The translations under genes and the position numbers were made by a program. Shown one piece after another: positions 33,669 to 43,531 of a stretch of DNA of 64,000 bases. Each line of letters begins with the position of its first letter. The first letter of the stretch is position 1. This DNA is from Schizochytrium sp. TIO01 (lineage: Eukaryota; Sar; Bigyra; Thraustochytrida; Thraustochytriidae). The stretch covers positions 6,753,261 to 6,817,260 of the forward strand of contig SMSO01000031.1 in the NCBI GenBank assembly GCA_004764695.1, read 5' to 3'. The notes under the pieces were generated by a model. The model saw only the letters and a list, made by a program, of their open reading frames with translations. It was not told the origin of the DNA and searched no databases.

Positions 33669-35122
33669 GCTACTTCCCCTTTGGATTCAGCTTAAGCGTC
33701 AGCTTATCCAAATCTCCAGTGAGTTCTGCAGAATTTGCCCTCAATGGTTGAACAGCTTTACAATACCAATTGTAGCAAATCAAAATGGGTTCCGACGCGT
33801 TTTCGAGTTTTTGATTCCCTGCGTTGCTACTTCGTCCCAGATAATCCACCAAGATCCAGTCCGTAGCTCCTGCTGGCCCACGACCTTTATCTCGCCTTAA
33901 TTATTTGCGGGATTCTCAAACAAATCAGTTCTTCACTACAAAGCAAAAGTACAACTAGAAGAAGCAGACTGGGCAGGCAAGCAGGATTTCTTTGCTTTGA
34001 CCGCCCCCGTGTCACACAGTATTTCCAGCCGTCCCGTTCAAGGGGCCGTAGGCCGTCGGGAAGAAATTGCTGCTTCTTTTAGGAGGGATTTTGCAGTCTC
34101 CCAACCTCCAGTGCCGCGGCTCGCACCGCTTTCGTCGCGCCACGCGACCTGCGGCGGAGTTGCCGATTTGCTTTGCCGCCCTCGTGCTAAAACTCTATAA
34201 CCTCTTTGTGCATCGCTATAACTCACTTATAACTTCTATAACTCTGTTCTAATCCTTTTAAACCTCTTTACACCTGACGCTATACTTCACTTGTGCCGCG
34301 CCCCCAATAGCCCACAGTATCCGCTATACTCTATTTGCAGCAAGTCTATAACTCACTTTATTGCAACGTTAAAACTCACTTGCGGATTAGATATAACTCA
34401 CTTGCCGAAATCTTATGAATTGCCTGTCGTTTGTGCCGCGGGAGACCCCTTTCGGGCGCGTCTTGAAGCAGCGAGCGAGCAAGGCCGCGAGCGAGAGGCC
34501 AGGAGACGCAGAGCCACACTGCTGTTCAGGAGAGAGACCTCAGCCGGAGTCAGTTCCTCAGTTGAGGACCTTCGTATCACCACCCTTCTTGGGACATTCG
34601 GGTGCGCACTGCGGCAAGATCTCCAGCCGGTTGCTGCTCGCTCGGTCCGCCGAGCTCCTTGGTCGAAGCGAAGAGCAGCGGAGCCTGCAACGTGGTGGGA
34701 TGAAGGGAGCTTGGAAGCAAACTTTCGCCAAGACTCTTGCCCAGAGTTTGGCGCCAACAGAAGGTGCCTCAAGCAACAGCATCGCGCATGCTCTAAACTC
34801 GCAAGCGCTTCAAAAGAGAGAGTCCTTAAACAAAAGGGACACTAAACATTTGTCCTGGTCAGGGGTGATCATGATTGAATTTGTAGTAAACTGAGCGGCG
34901 CAAAATCAAAGATCGCTTCATTGAGAAGGATTGAAAAGATTTTTAAAAATCTGTTTTGGGCCTTTCGAGGTTTTCTTCGTTTCATGGGATTCGCGCTTTA
35001 GGGAAAGTGGCAGAACCGCAGCCCTGGGTTGAGGCCTCGGCGGCAGATAGTCAGGGGTGGGCGGCGCTGGGCTGGAAAGGTCTTGAGACTCTCCAAGAGT
35101 TGATTGAGCTCGCTCACACCCG
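33669..35122. promoter_or_regulatory. Divergent intergenic region with repeated TATAACTCACTT element
   Basis: 1.45 kb between two divergently oriented large genes. TATAACTCACTT occurs exactly at 34217-34228, 34347-34358 and 34392-34403, with variants AAAACTCACTTG (34371-34382) and TATACTTCACTTG (about 34281). GTGCCGCG occurs three times (34111-34118, 34292-34299, 34433-34440). They could be transcription-factor sites or core-promoter repeats. Overlapping frames of 159-184 codons on the + strand here have no domain and are not called. Confidence 0.45.
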
Positions 35123-38100
35123 ATGCGGGCAAGCGCAGCCGCGCTGAGAGGGAAATGGCGCCAAGGCGAAAGCAGCACTTCGACGAGCAATAGCAATCTC
35201 AGTGACAACTCGCAAAACCCCATAACCAATCTGCGGGATGGTTTGAAGGAAGAGGACATAGGGCAAAGTTCTCGTAAACGACAGCAACGAAATGAAGACG
35301 AGGGAATAAAGGGAGTCTCGAAAAAGATTGCAAAGGCTGCGGTTTTCCACAGCGCGAACTGTCTCGAAGACCAAGGACTGTCAAAAAGCGTAGGGAAGCT
35401 TGAACGAGAGTTTCTGAGTAAAACAGGAGCCGCAACACCCACGCGAAGACAGCGGAAATCGCTTGACCAGCTTCGCAACGTGGCTATTGAGCAGGTAGCT
35501 GCATGCTTTCATGAGGAGCATTCCTGGTGTGCATCTCTTACTCAAGACGGAATTATTTCGGTCTGGGACTACGATCTATACCGATGTTTATACCGCGTAC
35601 AATGCCCCAAACTCAGTAACATTCTACCTTCTGAGCACGGAAGCTCCCTTACAGCATCTGCGGGAGGCCATTTGCCCATGTATAAGCAGCAACAAAGCAC
35701 TAGTAACAAAGCCCTTAATTTATTTTTCCATGGAGAAGGCCGTTTAATAGTAGTCTTTGAGACAAGCCTCGTGATCTACAATTACAGTAGCGGCTCTATT
35801 CGTCAGCAGACAATATTCACAACAGTTCAGCGTAAAGCTTCACAGATTCCCAGTTCTGGAGGTCAATTTAACAACGCTGGTGTTACCCAGCGGACAAATC
35901 AGCAGCAGTTTCCTTCATCTTCAGCCACCTCCAGCTCAGAAGCGAACACTTTTCCATCTTTCGGTGCGCCTCCATCTTCATATTCGCCAGCAGGATCTTC
36001 ATCATGGACAGCGCCGCAATATGTCGAACTTCGAGCAACAGGCCCAGCTGGTTCACTTGGTGAGCAGATGGTTGTCTTTGGATGTTCAGATGGTGGCGTA
36101 CGACTTTGGAATCTTACAGGAGAGAAGATTGTTGCCCAGCTCCCAATCCGCCACCGTGCTGGTGTCAAAGCATTAGCAGTCCTGCCGGTAGCTTCCTCGC
36201 TGAATGGTAATCGAGGCCACGCATACAGTCATTTCAACCTTTTAAGTGGATCTGCTGATGGGTCCATCGTCTTATGGAGAGTTCATTTATGCAGAACGGG
36301 GGTTCGAAAACCGGGTTGTGTCGACTTATTGGACCGCTCGGGATGGCTAGATCTCGAAGGAAGCGGGCGTCTAACGTTATCCGCGCGTGATGATATTGTG
36401 CATCCAGGTGGGGTCATTGCTTTTTCGCAGCACAAAGAGGATTATTTAATATCTTCGTTTGGTCGGGATGGGGCTATAGTTCTCTGGAATCTCAGGGAAA
36501 CTCCATTTGCAAGCACTGCCGCAACTGCGCTGCGACGTTGGACGACTGCAACCAACCTTGATATCGACGTAGCGCACTTTGTTTTTGCTAGAATGCCGAC
36601 ATCTAGTTTACCTAGTGGTGCTTTGATAGGGTCTCCATTTCGGGATGGTAGACTCTTTGGGTTTGCTGATGCTGCAGATGTATTGGACATTATGCAAGGT
36701 GTCCTTAAGCCTCAACTTTACTCAAATAGTGATCTCGGGCCCTCGGCTTTAGGCACTCGTGAACTCCTTCAATTGCAAGAGGTAGGATCATTGTGGCAAG
36801 GACTATACCTGTTTTCTGACCGTAAAGGTCGAAATAGTGTGCCTCGTTTGAGAAAACTGTTTCAACATCCTCATAAACCAAATATACTTTGCGCTGTGTC
36901 AGACCACGGTGTGCATGTTGTAAGGTGTACATTAGAACCACTTTTGAGGTTGTGCACGGCAATTCCTAAATGCGGCCGAGTGGCACTGTTTTTTGAGAAT
37001 CAGCTTCTCAGGGTGAAAAAGTTGTCAAGTGCATCAGGAAAAGAACAGGGTGAAACATCTAGATCTGGCGTATCGCAAAGTTTTCAAGAGGAGGTTGATC
37101 AAACGTTCAAGCCAAAAGCAATAATGCCATTTTTATTCGATGAGCACGAGATTCATGCCACACCTTTACTTAATGAAGAAAGTTCACAAGAAATGGATGA
37201 TAGAAATGATGTTAAAGGAAAGTGGCCTGGAGCTCCAGATATCACTGCTTTCGCGCGAGTGGGTGGATGCTTGCTAGCGATAGTATGGCCGCATATAAGC
37301 AGGTATATGGTGCTATCACTAACAAACTGTGAACAAGGAAAGTGCTTCTCTGACTGGAATATTAAGATTGTAGATCGGGGTTGGGGGCATTGCATTGCAT
37401 GGAGTTGGACGCCACGCGAAATTATTATTTCTAGAAAGGAAAACTCTCCACCAGGTATTTCTGATCCAAGAATAGCGACTCTAGTCGTTGGAACCAAAAC
37501 AAGATATCGTACTGTTCTTGTGAGCGGACCGGACGAAATACAAGCCTTTAAGAAAAAACTATCATTTCGAGCGAGGAAGCGCATGACTTCCTTCGTAATG
37601 TCGGGATCTGCAAGCCTGAGACGGGGGTCGGCAGGGTCTGCCGAATCCACTTCAGAAGATGCAGGAGCTCTGGCTTCAAGTACATCGGGCTTAGCAGCGA
37701 ACTCAAGTGGCCGTATTGGAAGATCAAGCTCTAATATTTCAGTTGCGGGAGGAGGTCTGGATTTGACTACAGGCAACATATCTTTGAGTCAATCAAGTCA
37801 ACAACAAAAACAAAAAAGTCTCAAGATACCTGTTGAACCACCAAGATTATGTTTCAGCAAGTTTGTCCTAGACGACGATGACGTGAGCATCGATGGGCGC
37901 CAAATAACAATACTCAGCTGCGATCCAGTTGCACTACATGGTGGTGGACCTCTCCTTCTAGTAAGCTATGGCAGTACGTCAGCTCTTACCACCATCTCCG
38001 ACGCATCCCAAAATCCAGCTTTAGTCGAAGAACCTGTAACAGCTGGAAGTGATGCGGATGACTCGGACTCGTTCACTGTAAACTCTGCCGATTCAGATTC

Positions 38101-40414
38101 GATGTCCAAAACTAGTTTACAATCTCTAAATACTATTGCCGAGAGAGATACGATGGCTTTCAAAAGTCGTTTTTACTACTGGACAACGTTACCTGCCCCT
38201 GTGTCAGATCATGACGCTGCTGCTTTGGAGATAGGGGGGAAAGCAGCTGAAATTGATATTGTAAAGCTGAGATCGTGCGGAGATCCTTTGGTATCCCCAG
38301 TGCTTGTGCAATGGTCGTGTATGGGTTCGGCCGTTCCTTTTTTGCTAGCTCCTGGAGAGTCGTCACTGACTTGCGCACTGGCGTATGAAAATCGTGTCGA
38401 GATGCTCACTTTAACAACACTTACAGGTGTGCAGACAACTCGTGCAGGTTTCCGTTGGCAAGGAACAGTGTCGGCTCCCCGTGAGGTGCTACAAATTCAG
38501 TGGTACAACCGCACACTTTTGTTAAAAACTGAGGATGAGCTTCGCGCTGTGTTCTGGGGTATGCGAATCCCCGAAGATCCAATCCCACTTGCCAAACTGC
38601 GACAAACACTGGAGAAATTTCGCGAAAAGGCTGTGTTGCAGAAGGACCCTAGGAGTGTTACCAGCTCTGTAGCACACTTGGCACGTCTCCGGCGTTCCCA
38701 GCAGAACAATCAGTCTTGTGTACCAGCATATACGTCGACGCCTCGTCTGAACTTAGGCTCTCAGAGTCATCTGAGCCTGAATTACCAGCAAAAGGAGTCG
38801 ATCAACTCAACAAATCTCGAAGGTAGTAAAACCAATGAGTTGAATCGCTGCACATCTTCCAGACCTAGCTTTCAGTCCTTTTCACCACATTTAAAGAAAA
38901 GCACCTCCGATCTGCAGCACAATCAACACAAACCGATAGAGGAACGTAAAATCTTCGCAAATGGTGAAAATCCCGCTCCTCGCACTTGTACCCCAACATT
39001 AGGTAGTTCTCCACCATCGACACTGTGGATCGCTTCGCTCGCACCACACTCTCGATGCGCGCCTCGCGATGTCCCTTCATTCTTCCTCTGTAACTCTCCG
39101 CAATCCTCCCAATTTTGCTCACTCTACTCCCACAAACCAATCTTTGCCCTTGGTTGTTCCCTCGTTTATTCGTCCTCTCGAGCATCATACTCATTGCCAC
39201 ATCGCGAGTTGCGTGGGACCTCGCAATCATCTCATCTGGCGCCACTCGCAATCTTTGGGCTCCTCGTTTGTGCAGGCCTTGAGAATGTTGCGCTTTCTAT
39301 GGTGTCGAATTCGCTGTTGCCTCATGACCACGATGCCGCATCAATTCTACTTGAGGCCAGTGGCTTTCTTTCTTCGGCAGCATCCTCAGAACTCCTTCAC
39401 GGTCTCTCGCTGGAGCGGCAGCTGGAGGTCTGTCTTACGCATACTCTTGTGAGTTCTGCATGCAGCATTGTAGAGAATCCCAACCGTCTTGCCAAGCTTC
39501 TCCAACTCGCTACTGCAACAGATTCCGTACATACAAGTGCCTCAATCGATCGTTGTCGCGACCTCGGGGTTATACGCCCTGTCCAACCTCCGTTGCCTCC
39601 AGAGGACCTCGATCTTCAGCATTGGCGGCATCATCTTCAATTCCAACTCCTTCCAGGCTCTGCTTCACATGAATCCTTTCCCAAACCCCCGAGCTTAAAG
39701 GGGCATAAAATCCATGTAGGGACTCCTGATCTCACTCCGCCAGAAGTCTCCGAGCGCTCTTGCGTTCCACGTACAGAGCACTCCTCGCCAGAAGGTGTCT
39801 GCAGTTCTTCGAATGGAGTTATCGTCAGCTCTTCAGAGAGAGGAACTCCAAAATCCAACGAAACTCAAAATTCCAACGAAATTCAGGGCTCCAGTATGGA
39901 TGACAACAACAACAATAACAATAAATATGATGAAGAAGGAGGAGACGGCCAAGAAAAGGGCTCTTCAGGTCATGGTCAAAAAGAAAGCCAAGACCAGAAC
40001 CTCTACGACGAAGACAGCGGCGAGGACGGCCTTAGGTCAGAAACAAGCTGCTTGCACGACTCTAGCAGAAGCGAAGCCTTGAAAGAGGGACCTCGAGACG
40101 AGGAAGCTGCAAAGATTAAACAGAAGGAGGAATTACCATCGCCACTATTTCCGTCGTGGGCGTTGCCGGCAATAAAGGACCTAGCAGGAGAGCAGCGACA
40201 GGAGAGGGTGCTAGCATCGGCGCTGGCTCTTACTGAGCTGCGAAGACTGGCGGTACTGCTGGCGGCGGCTAGTCCCACTGGCGTACTCCACGAGACAGAA
40301 CCAGAAGAAGCTGCGCGAGCGGAAGCGGCTTTGGAGCGGTTGGCACAAGCCTGTGCCTTTGCAGGGCGTGATCAGGACGTGGCATTCCTGCTCGCATTGC
40401 GCACAGCACAGTGA
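35123..40414 (+). CDS. Large WD40/beta-propeller protein, possible TSET TTRAY-like subunit
   Basis: 1763 residues. The first half contains WD-type strands: WCASLTQDGIISVWDYDL (about 133-150), GCSDGGVRLWNL (about 328), LLSGSADGSIVLWRV (about 376), ISSFGRDGAIVLWNL (about 445), plus an Asn/Ser-rich insertion near 245-300. Further beta-rich segments extend to about 1200, consistent with two propellers. Beyond about 1370 the sequence becomes helical and leucine-rich (EASGFLSSAASSELLHGLSLER), followed by a low-complexity acidic region and a final helical stretch (QERVLASALALTELRRLAVLLA). Twin propellers followed by an alpha-solenoid are the architecture of vesicle-coat proteins. The best resemblance I can suggest is the TTRAY/TWD40 subunits of the TSET adaptor, held weakly. 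Residues about 1250-1390 are unusually Ser/Pro-rich and could hide an unspliced intron. Confidence 0.7.
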   Translation: MRASAAALRGKWRQGESSTSTSNSNLSDNSQNPITNLRDGLKEEDIGQSSRKRQQRNEDEGIKGVSKKIAKAAVFHSANCLEDQGLSKSVGKLEREFLSKTGAATPTRRQRKSLDQLRNVAIEQVAACFHEEHSWCASLTQDGIISVWDYDLYRCLYRVQCPKLSNILPSEHGSSLTASAGGHLPMYKQQQSTSNKALNLFFHGEGRLIVVFETSLVIYNYSSGSIRQQTIFTTVQRKASQIPSSGGQFNNAGVTQRTNQQQFPSSSATSSSEANTFPSFGAPPSSYSPAGSSSWTAPQYVELRATGPAGSLGEQMVVFGCSDGGVRLWNLTGEKIVAQLPIRHRAGVKALAVLPVASSLNGNRGHAYSHFNLLSGSADGSIVLWRVHLCRTGVRKPGCVDLLDRSGWLDLEGSGRLTLSARDDIVHPGGVIAFSQHKEDYLISSFGRDGAIVLWNLRETPFASTAATALRRWTTATNLDIDVAHFVFARMPTSSLPSGALIGSPFRDGRLFGFADAADVLDIMQGVLKPQLYSNSDLGPSALGTRELLQLQEVGSLWQGLYLFSDRKGRNSVPRLRKLFQHPHKPNILCAVSDHGVHVVRCTLEPLLRLCTAIPKCGRVALFFENQLLRVKKLSSASGKEQGETSRSGVSQSFQEEVDQTFKPKAIMPFLFDEHEIHATPLLNEESSQEMDDRNDVKGKWPGAPDITAFARVGGCLLAIVWPHISRYMVLSLTNCEQGKCFSDWNIKIVDRGWGHCIAWSWTPREIIISRKENSPPGISDPRIATLVVGTKTRYRTVLVSGPDEIQAFKKKLSFRARKRMTSFVMSGSASLRRGSAGSAESTSEDAGALASSTSGLAANSSGRIGRSSSNISVAGGGLDLTTGNISLSQSSQQQKQKSLKIPVEPPRLCFSKFVLDDDDVSIDGRQITILSCDPVALHGGGPLLLVSYGSTSALTTISDASQNPALVEEPVTAGSDADDSDSFTVNSADSDSMSKTSLQSLNTIAERDTMAFKSRFYYWTTLPAPVSDHDAAALEIGGKAAEIDIVKLRSCGDPLVSPVLVQWSCMGSAVPFLLAPGESSLTCALAYENRVEMLTLTTLTGVQTTRAGFRWQGTVSAPREVLQIQWYNRTLLLKTEDELRAVFWGMRIPEDPIPLAKLRQTLEKFREKAVLQKDPRSVTSSVAHLARLRRSQQNNQSCVPAYTSTPRLNLGSQSHLSLNYQQKESINSTNLEGSKTNELNRCTSSRPSFQSFSPHLKKSTSDLQHNQHKPIEERKIFANGENPAPRTCTPTLGSSPPSTLWIASLAPHSRCAPRDVPSFFLCNSPQSSQFCSLYSHKPIFALGCSLVYSSSRASYSLPHRELRGTSQSSHLAPLAIFGLLVCAGLENVALSMVSNSLLPHDHDAASILLEASGFLSSAASSELLHGLSLERQLEVCLTHTLVSSACSIVENPNRLAKLLQLATATDSVHTSASIDRCRDLGVIRPVQPPLPPEDLDLQHWRHHLQFQLLPGSASHESFPKPPSLKGHKIHVGTPDLTPPEVSERSCVPRTEHSSPEGVCSSSNGVIVSSSERGTPKSNETQNSNEIQGSSMDDNNNNNNKYDEEGGDGQEKGSSGHGQKESQDQNLYDEDSGEDGLRSETSCLHDSSRSEALKEGPRDEEAAKIKQKEELPSPLFPSWALPAIKDLAGEQRQERVLASALALTELRRLAVLLAAASPTGVLHETEPEEAARAEAALERLAQACAFAGRDQDVAFLLALRTAQ

Positions 40415-40614
40415 CAAGCAACAGCCAAAAGGTTTGCTGGGTGTTCGAAGAGGGTTTTCTGCCAAGGAAGAGCGGAAGTTAAGGTTCTCAAACAAGTCCT
40501 GCAACAGGCTGTCCAAAGGTTTGATCAAAGGCAATCAAACATACAGGCTTTCGAGTGAATTATAACCCAGTCTCTACCCACAATGAAACCATTGATGTAC
40601 ATCTTCAAGTTTTC

Positions 40615-41592
40615 ATGGCCGTGACGATGCTGGCGTTAATTGCTGGCCCGTCGGCCGTATCGGGCCAGATGTCGCGTGTGAGTAAGCCGTTCTTTGTGGC
40701 AAAGGATGAGGATGCGCACACTGTTGTAAAATTGAAAACCAAGGCTCAGCGCGAGTTTTCATGCCAGCTTTCGCATGGCACTGGCAGCGGTGAAGAAGCT
40801 ACAGATGAGAACGCTGGCTCTGGTGGTCTAGGTGGCCTAGGGTCAAGCCCTGAGCAGCAGGTATTTCAGGCGGTGCATAGCGATGTAGAAACCCGTCTTG
40901 CAACGTTAGATGGAATTTGTATTCGGAAGACAGGCACAAATGCAGAGTACTGGACGTATGAACTGTGCTTTCGAGCTAAGGTGACTCAATCGCATGGTCG
41001 TAACGCCTTCCTCCTGGGCACCTATGTTGGCATGGATGGGTTGCACCAATTGTACGACGAGGGTACTCGATGTGAGGCCCTTGCTGGCAATGTAGGGCGC
41101 GAATCCAGAGTTGAGCTTGTATGCGACAAGGCTTTCCGACTGCTGAGTGTGACGGAGGTGTCTACCTGCTCTTACATGATCTATGTATCTACCCCCATCG
41201 TTTGTGGTCATCCCCAGTACAAACAAAGCCTCAAGAGCGTGCCAGGTATGGCATCTGCATCTAATGCAGGACCGCCTCGTGATGAATGGGTTTTGGAGAT
41301 CGCTGAACTTGCAGACGGCCAGGTTGTTTGCTCAGCAGCGGCGCTTGACCCCTCCAGCAGGCTCAGGTTTAAGAATTTTGAACTTAGCCTTTATGTGAGT
41401 ACACCGTCAGTGGAGCTTAAAACGGCAGGCGAGCTTGCCAGAACCTATGCGAGACAGTCCCTTATCAAAAGTGAAGGTCATTACGAGGTTCGTCGCGTGG
41501 AGGATAATACCAAAATATCCATGGTTTCTGGAAAATCCTTCCAAGGAGGCCTCACTTTTGCGCTCGTCCAGGCAGCAGCAGAGGTTCTCTAA
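40615..41592 (+). CDS. OS-9-like ER lectin (MRH domain)
   Basis: 325 residues from the ATG that begins a short signal peptide (MAVTMLALIAGPSAVSG); the frame is open from 40555 but only with a GTG. The domain is a mannose-6-phosphate-receptor-homology fold of the OS-9/XTP3-B type, which binds trimmed N-glycans on misfolded glycoproteins and feeds them to ER-associated degradation. Seen: DGICIRKTG, then YWTYELCFRAKVTQ (the OS-9 W-T-Y-E-C signature), GTYVGMDG, a Cys and Arg pair (GTRCEALAGNVGRESRV), and TEVSTCSYMIYVSTPIVC. The residues expected to contact sugar (Gln, Arg, Glu, Tyr) are present at the appropriate places, and the cysteines fit three disulfides. A short acidic/glycine-rich insertion precedes the domain. 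No HDEL-type tail is visible. Confidence 0.82.
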   Translation: MAVTMLALIAGPSAVSGQMSRVSKPFFVAKDEDAHTVVKLKTKAQREFSCQLSHGTGSGEEATDENAGSGGLGGLGSSPEQQVFQAVHSDVETRLATLDGICIRKTGTNAEYWTYELCFRAKVTQSHGRNAFLLGTYVGMDGLHQLYDEGTRCEALAGNVGRESRVELVCDKAFRLLSVTEVSTCSYMIYVSTPIVCGHPQYKQSLKSVPGMASASNAGPPRDEWVLEIAELADGQVVCSAAALDPSSRLRFKNFELSLYVSTPSVELKTAGELARTYARQSLIKSEGHYEVRRVEDNTKISMVSGKSFQGGLTFALVQAAAEVL

Positions 41593-42157
41593 ATTGTAGA
41601 CGAGAAACCAAGGTTTGCATGCTTACGACACGACACAGCCCAAGCCATGCCATTTGGATCTTTGATCCCTTATAAGCAGACCTGCTACTGCACTATTTCG
41701 CTCTTATTCGCGGTATCTACACTCTGACCTATTTCTGTGTACCATTCGATAATTCATGAATCTAACTCGCTCTGTATGTTACGAATAAGCAATAGTACCG
41801 CGAATAAACACTACTTGCATACGACCCGCTTCGTTCCTAAAAATATAATCTCTGTGTACCATTTCTTTGCTTTCAACTAGAACCTCTTTCCTGGTCTGTT
41901 TGTTTATCTCTCAAAGTTAGGCAAAACTACACATTCCCACCCGCATTACAGATGTCACTTTCTCTAAGACTATTGATAGAAGAATGACCAGCGTTGAATG
42001 CAGGCAAATGTTTAAATTTCTGTTTAAATTAAGAAAAAAGGGATAAGAAGCGGTATTGAAGATATCAAAAAAATGTGGAATCTAAGTGAGACAAATTTAA
42101 ACACTAGGCTACATATCCAGATACTGTTTGATTCGATCATGTTTGAAATAATTCACT
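41593..42157. other. Convergent 3' intergenic region
   Basis: About 565 bases between the 3' ends of the OS-9-like and MORN genes. AT-rich on the right; no supported frame. Confidence 0.5.
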
Positions 42158-43531
42158 TCATTTTTTCTTTGGAAGGACAACGTTGAGTTTGACTGTTTCA
42201 AGACGTTCGCTAGGCCGCAGGCCATTAGTAACATCCTCAATACGGACAGCAATGGTTGCTCCAGGAATGAACACGCTATCTTCTATTGGAACATGGTCAG
42301 CAGGGTCAATCAGACCTTTGCCTTCTTCGATCCGGATGTGTGCCAAAGTTCTTATAGTTTGAGGGGGCTCACCTTTGTCACCTTCACCCTTCTCGTCCGA
42401 GTTTAGGTCTCCTTCAGCAGGAGTTTCAATGTCCATAAGAATCGCAAGCATTCGCCCTGACTCCTCATGCACCAATGCCTTAGAAACATTAAAGCCTGTG
42501 ATGATAGCGGGCTTTGCTGTGAGAATACCAATGCACAGAAGCTCATTCCAGGGCTGACCAGCAAATGCAGTCACGACAATTGGCTCAGGTTCTGCTGCCT
42601 CTTCATCACCGGGAGGTTCCTCACTCTCTTCATCTGCAATATCTTCACCTTGAGGTGGGTCTTCAGGCTCGGGAAGCTTACTATAAATTCGGGCAGGGAT
42701 CTTCAAAGGAGAATCATCTTTCCAGTCGCCAGAATAGCGAATTAGGGAGACGCCATCTGTGAAGATCCCTTTTCCATGGCGCATTCCGCGAGCCCACTCG
42801 CCCGTGTAGGTATCTCCGTTAGCCCATGCGGCTTCTCCTTTGCCATGAAATTTACCAGCAGCAAATTCTCCATCATACGTGTCACCGTTTGTGCACTCAA
42901 AAGTGCCGCTGCCGTGTTGCAGGTTATTGAAAAATTCGCCCAAGTAAACATCTCCGTTGGGTAGAGTTAGTGTGCCCGTGCCATGCCGACGATTTGCCTG
43001 GAACATCCCCTCATATTTTGATCCATCTGCTTCAAGCATCACTCCTTCGCCGCACTTCTCCCCCAATACCCACTCTCCATTATAGCTTGACCCATCAGGG
43101 TAGTGGCGAATACCACTACCCGTAATTTCTCCCTCTAGAAATTGGCCTTCGTAGAAATTCGTGCCAGAGCTGCCAAAGAACAGAGTACCTTGGCCTTGCA
43201 TAATGCCATTTTCCCAGTCGCCCGTGTATCTAAAAAAATGGTTTGCAAAAACAAGGGTTCCCTTGCCATGGCGAATGCCATTCGGAAGGAGTTCTCCGGT
43301 GTAATACTCCTGGCCAGGTTGAAGAACCGAATCGTCTAGTCCCGCATTGTCGTCATCTACCAGCAGATGCTGTTCTCGTTCGCGCCTTGCTGCTTCTGCT
43401 TGAGCAGCAATACGTTCTTTGTCCTCAAGACGCAACCTCGCTACCTCCTCCAAGAGCTCAAGGTCTACCTCATCAAGCTCCTGCACTGGAGGCTGCAACG
43501 GTGAGTCTGCCGATTCAGGACCGCCTGCCAT
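42158..43531 (-). CDS. MORN-repeat protein
   Basis: 457 residues from ATG. The N-terminal about 70 residues are charged and helical (EEVARLRLEDKERIAAQAEAA). Then come eight consecutive MORN repeats and a partial ninth (about 75-285): units of about 23 residues beginning YxGEW/F and ending HGxGT, for example YTGELLPNGIRHGKGT, YLGEFFNNLQHGSGT and YTGEWARGMRHGKG. After a Pro/Glu-rich linker the C-terminal 140 residues are unrecognised, with beta-rich stretches such as EPIVVTAFAGQPW. MORN repeats bind membranes or act as scaffolds, often in cilia, cell division or PIP-kinase systems; here there is no catalytic domain, so a structural role is likely. Confidence 0.9.
   Translation of the reverse strand: MAGGPESADSPLQPPVQELDEVDLELLEEVARLRLEDKERIAAQAEAARREREQHLLVDDDNAGLDDSVLQPGQEYYTGELLPNGIRHGKGTLVFANHFFRYTGDWENGIMQGQGTLFFGSSGTNFYEGQFLEGEITGSGIRHYPDGSSYNGEWVLGEKCGEGVMLEADGSKYEGMFQANRRHGTGTLTLPNGDVYLGEFFNNLQHGSGTFECTNGDTYDGEFAAGKFHGKGEAAWANGDTYTGEWARGMRHGKGIFTDGVSLIRYSGDWKDDSPLKIPARIYSKLPEPEDPPQGEDIADEESEEPPGDEEAAEPEPIVVTAFAGQPWNELLCIGILTAKPAIITGFNVSKALVHEESGRMLAILMDIETPAEGDLNSDEKGEGDKGEPPQTIRTLAHIRIEEGKGLIDPADHVPIEDSVFIPGATIAVRIEDVTNGLRPSERLETVKLNVVLPKKK

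Noticed and set aside
34291-34894. Two overlapping + strand frames of 159 and 184 codons between divergent genes
   Set aside because: They overlap each other in different frames, have no domain, and sit in a GC-rich stretch where long open frames are expected.
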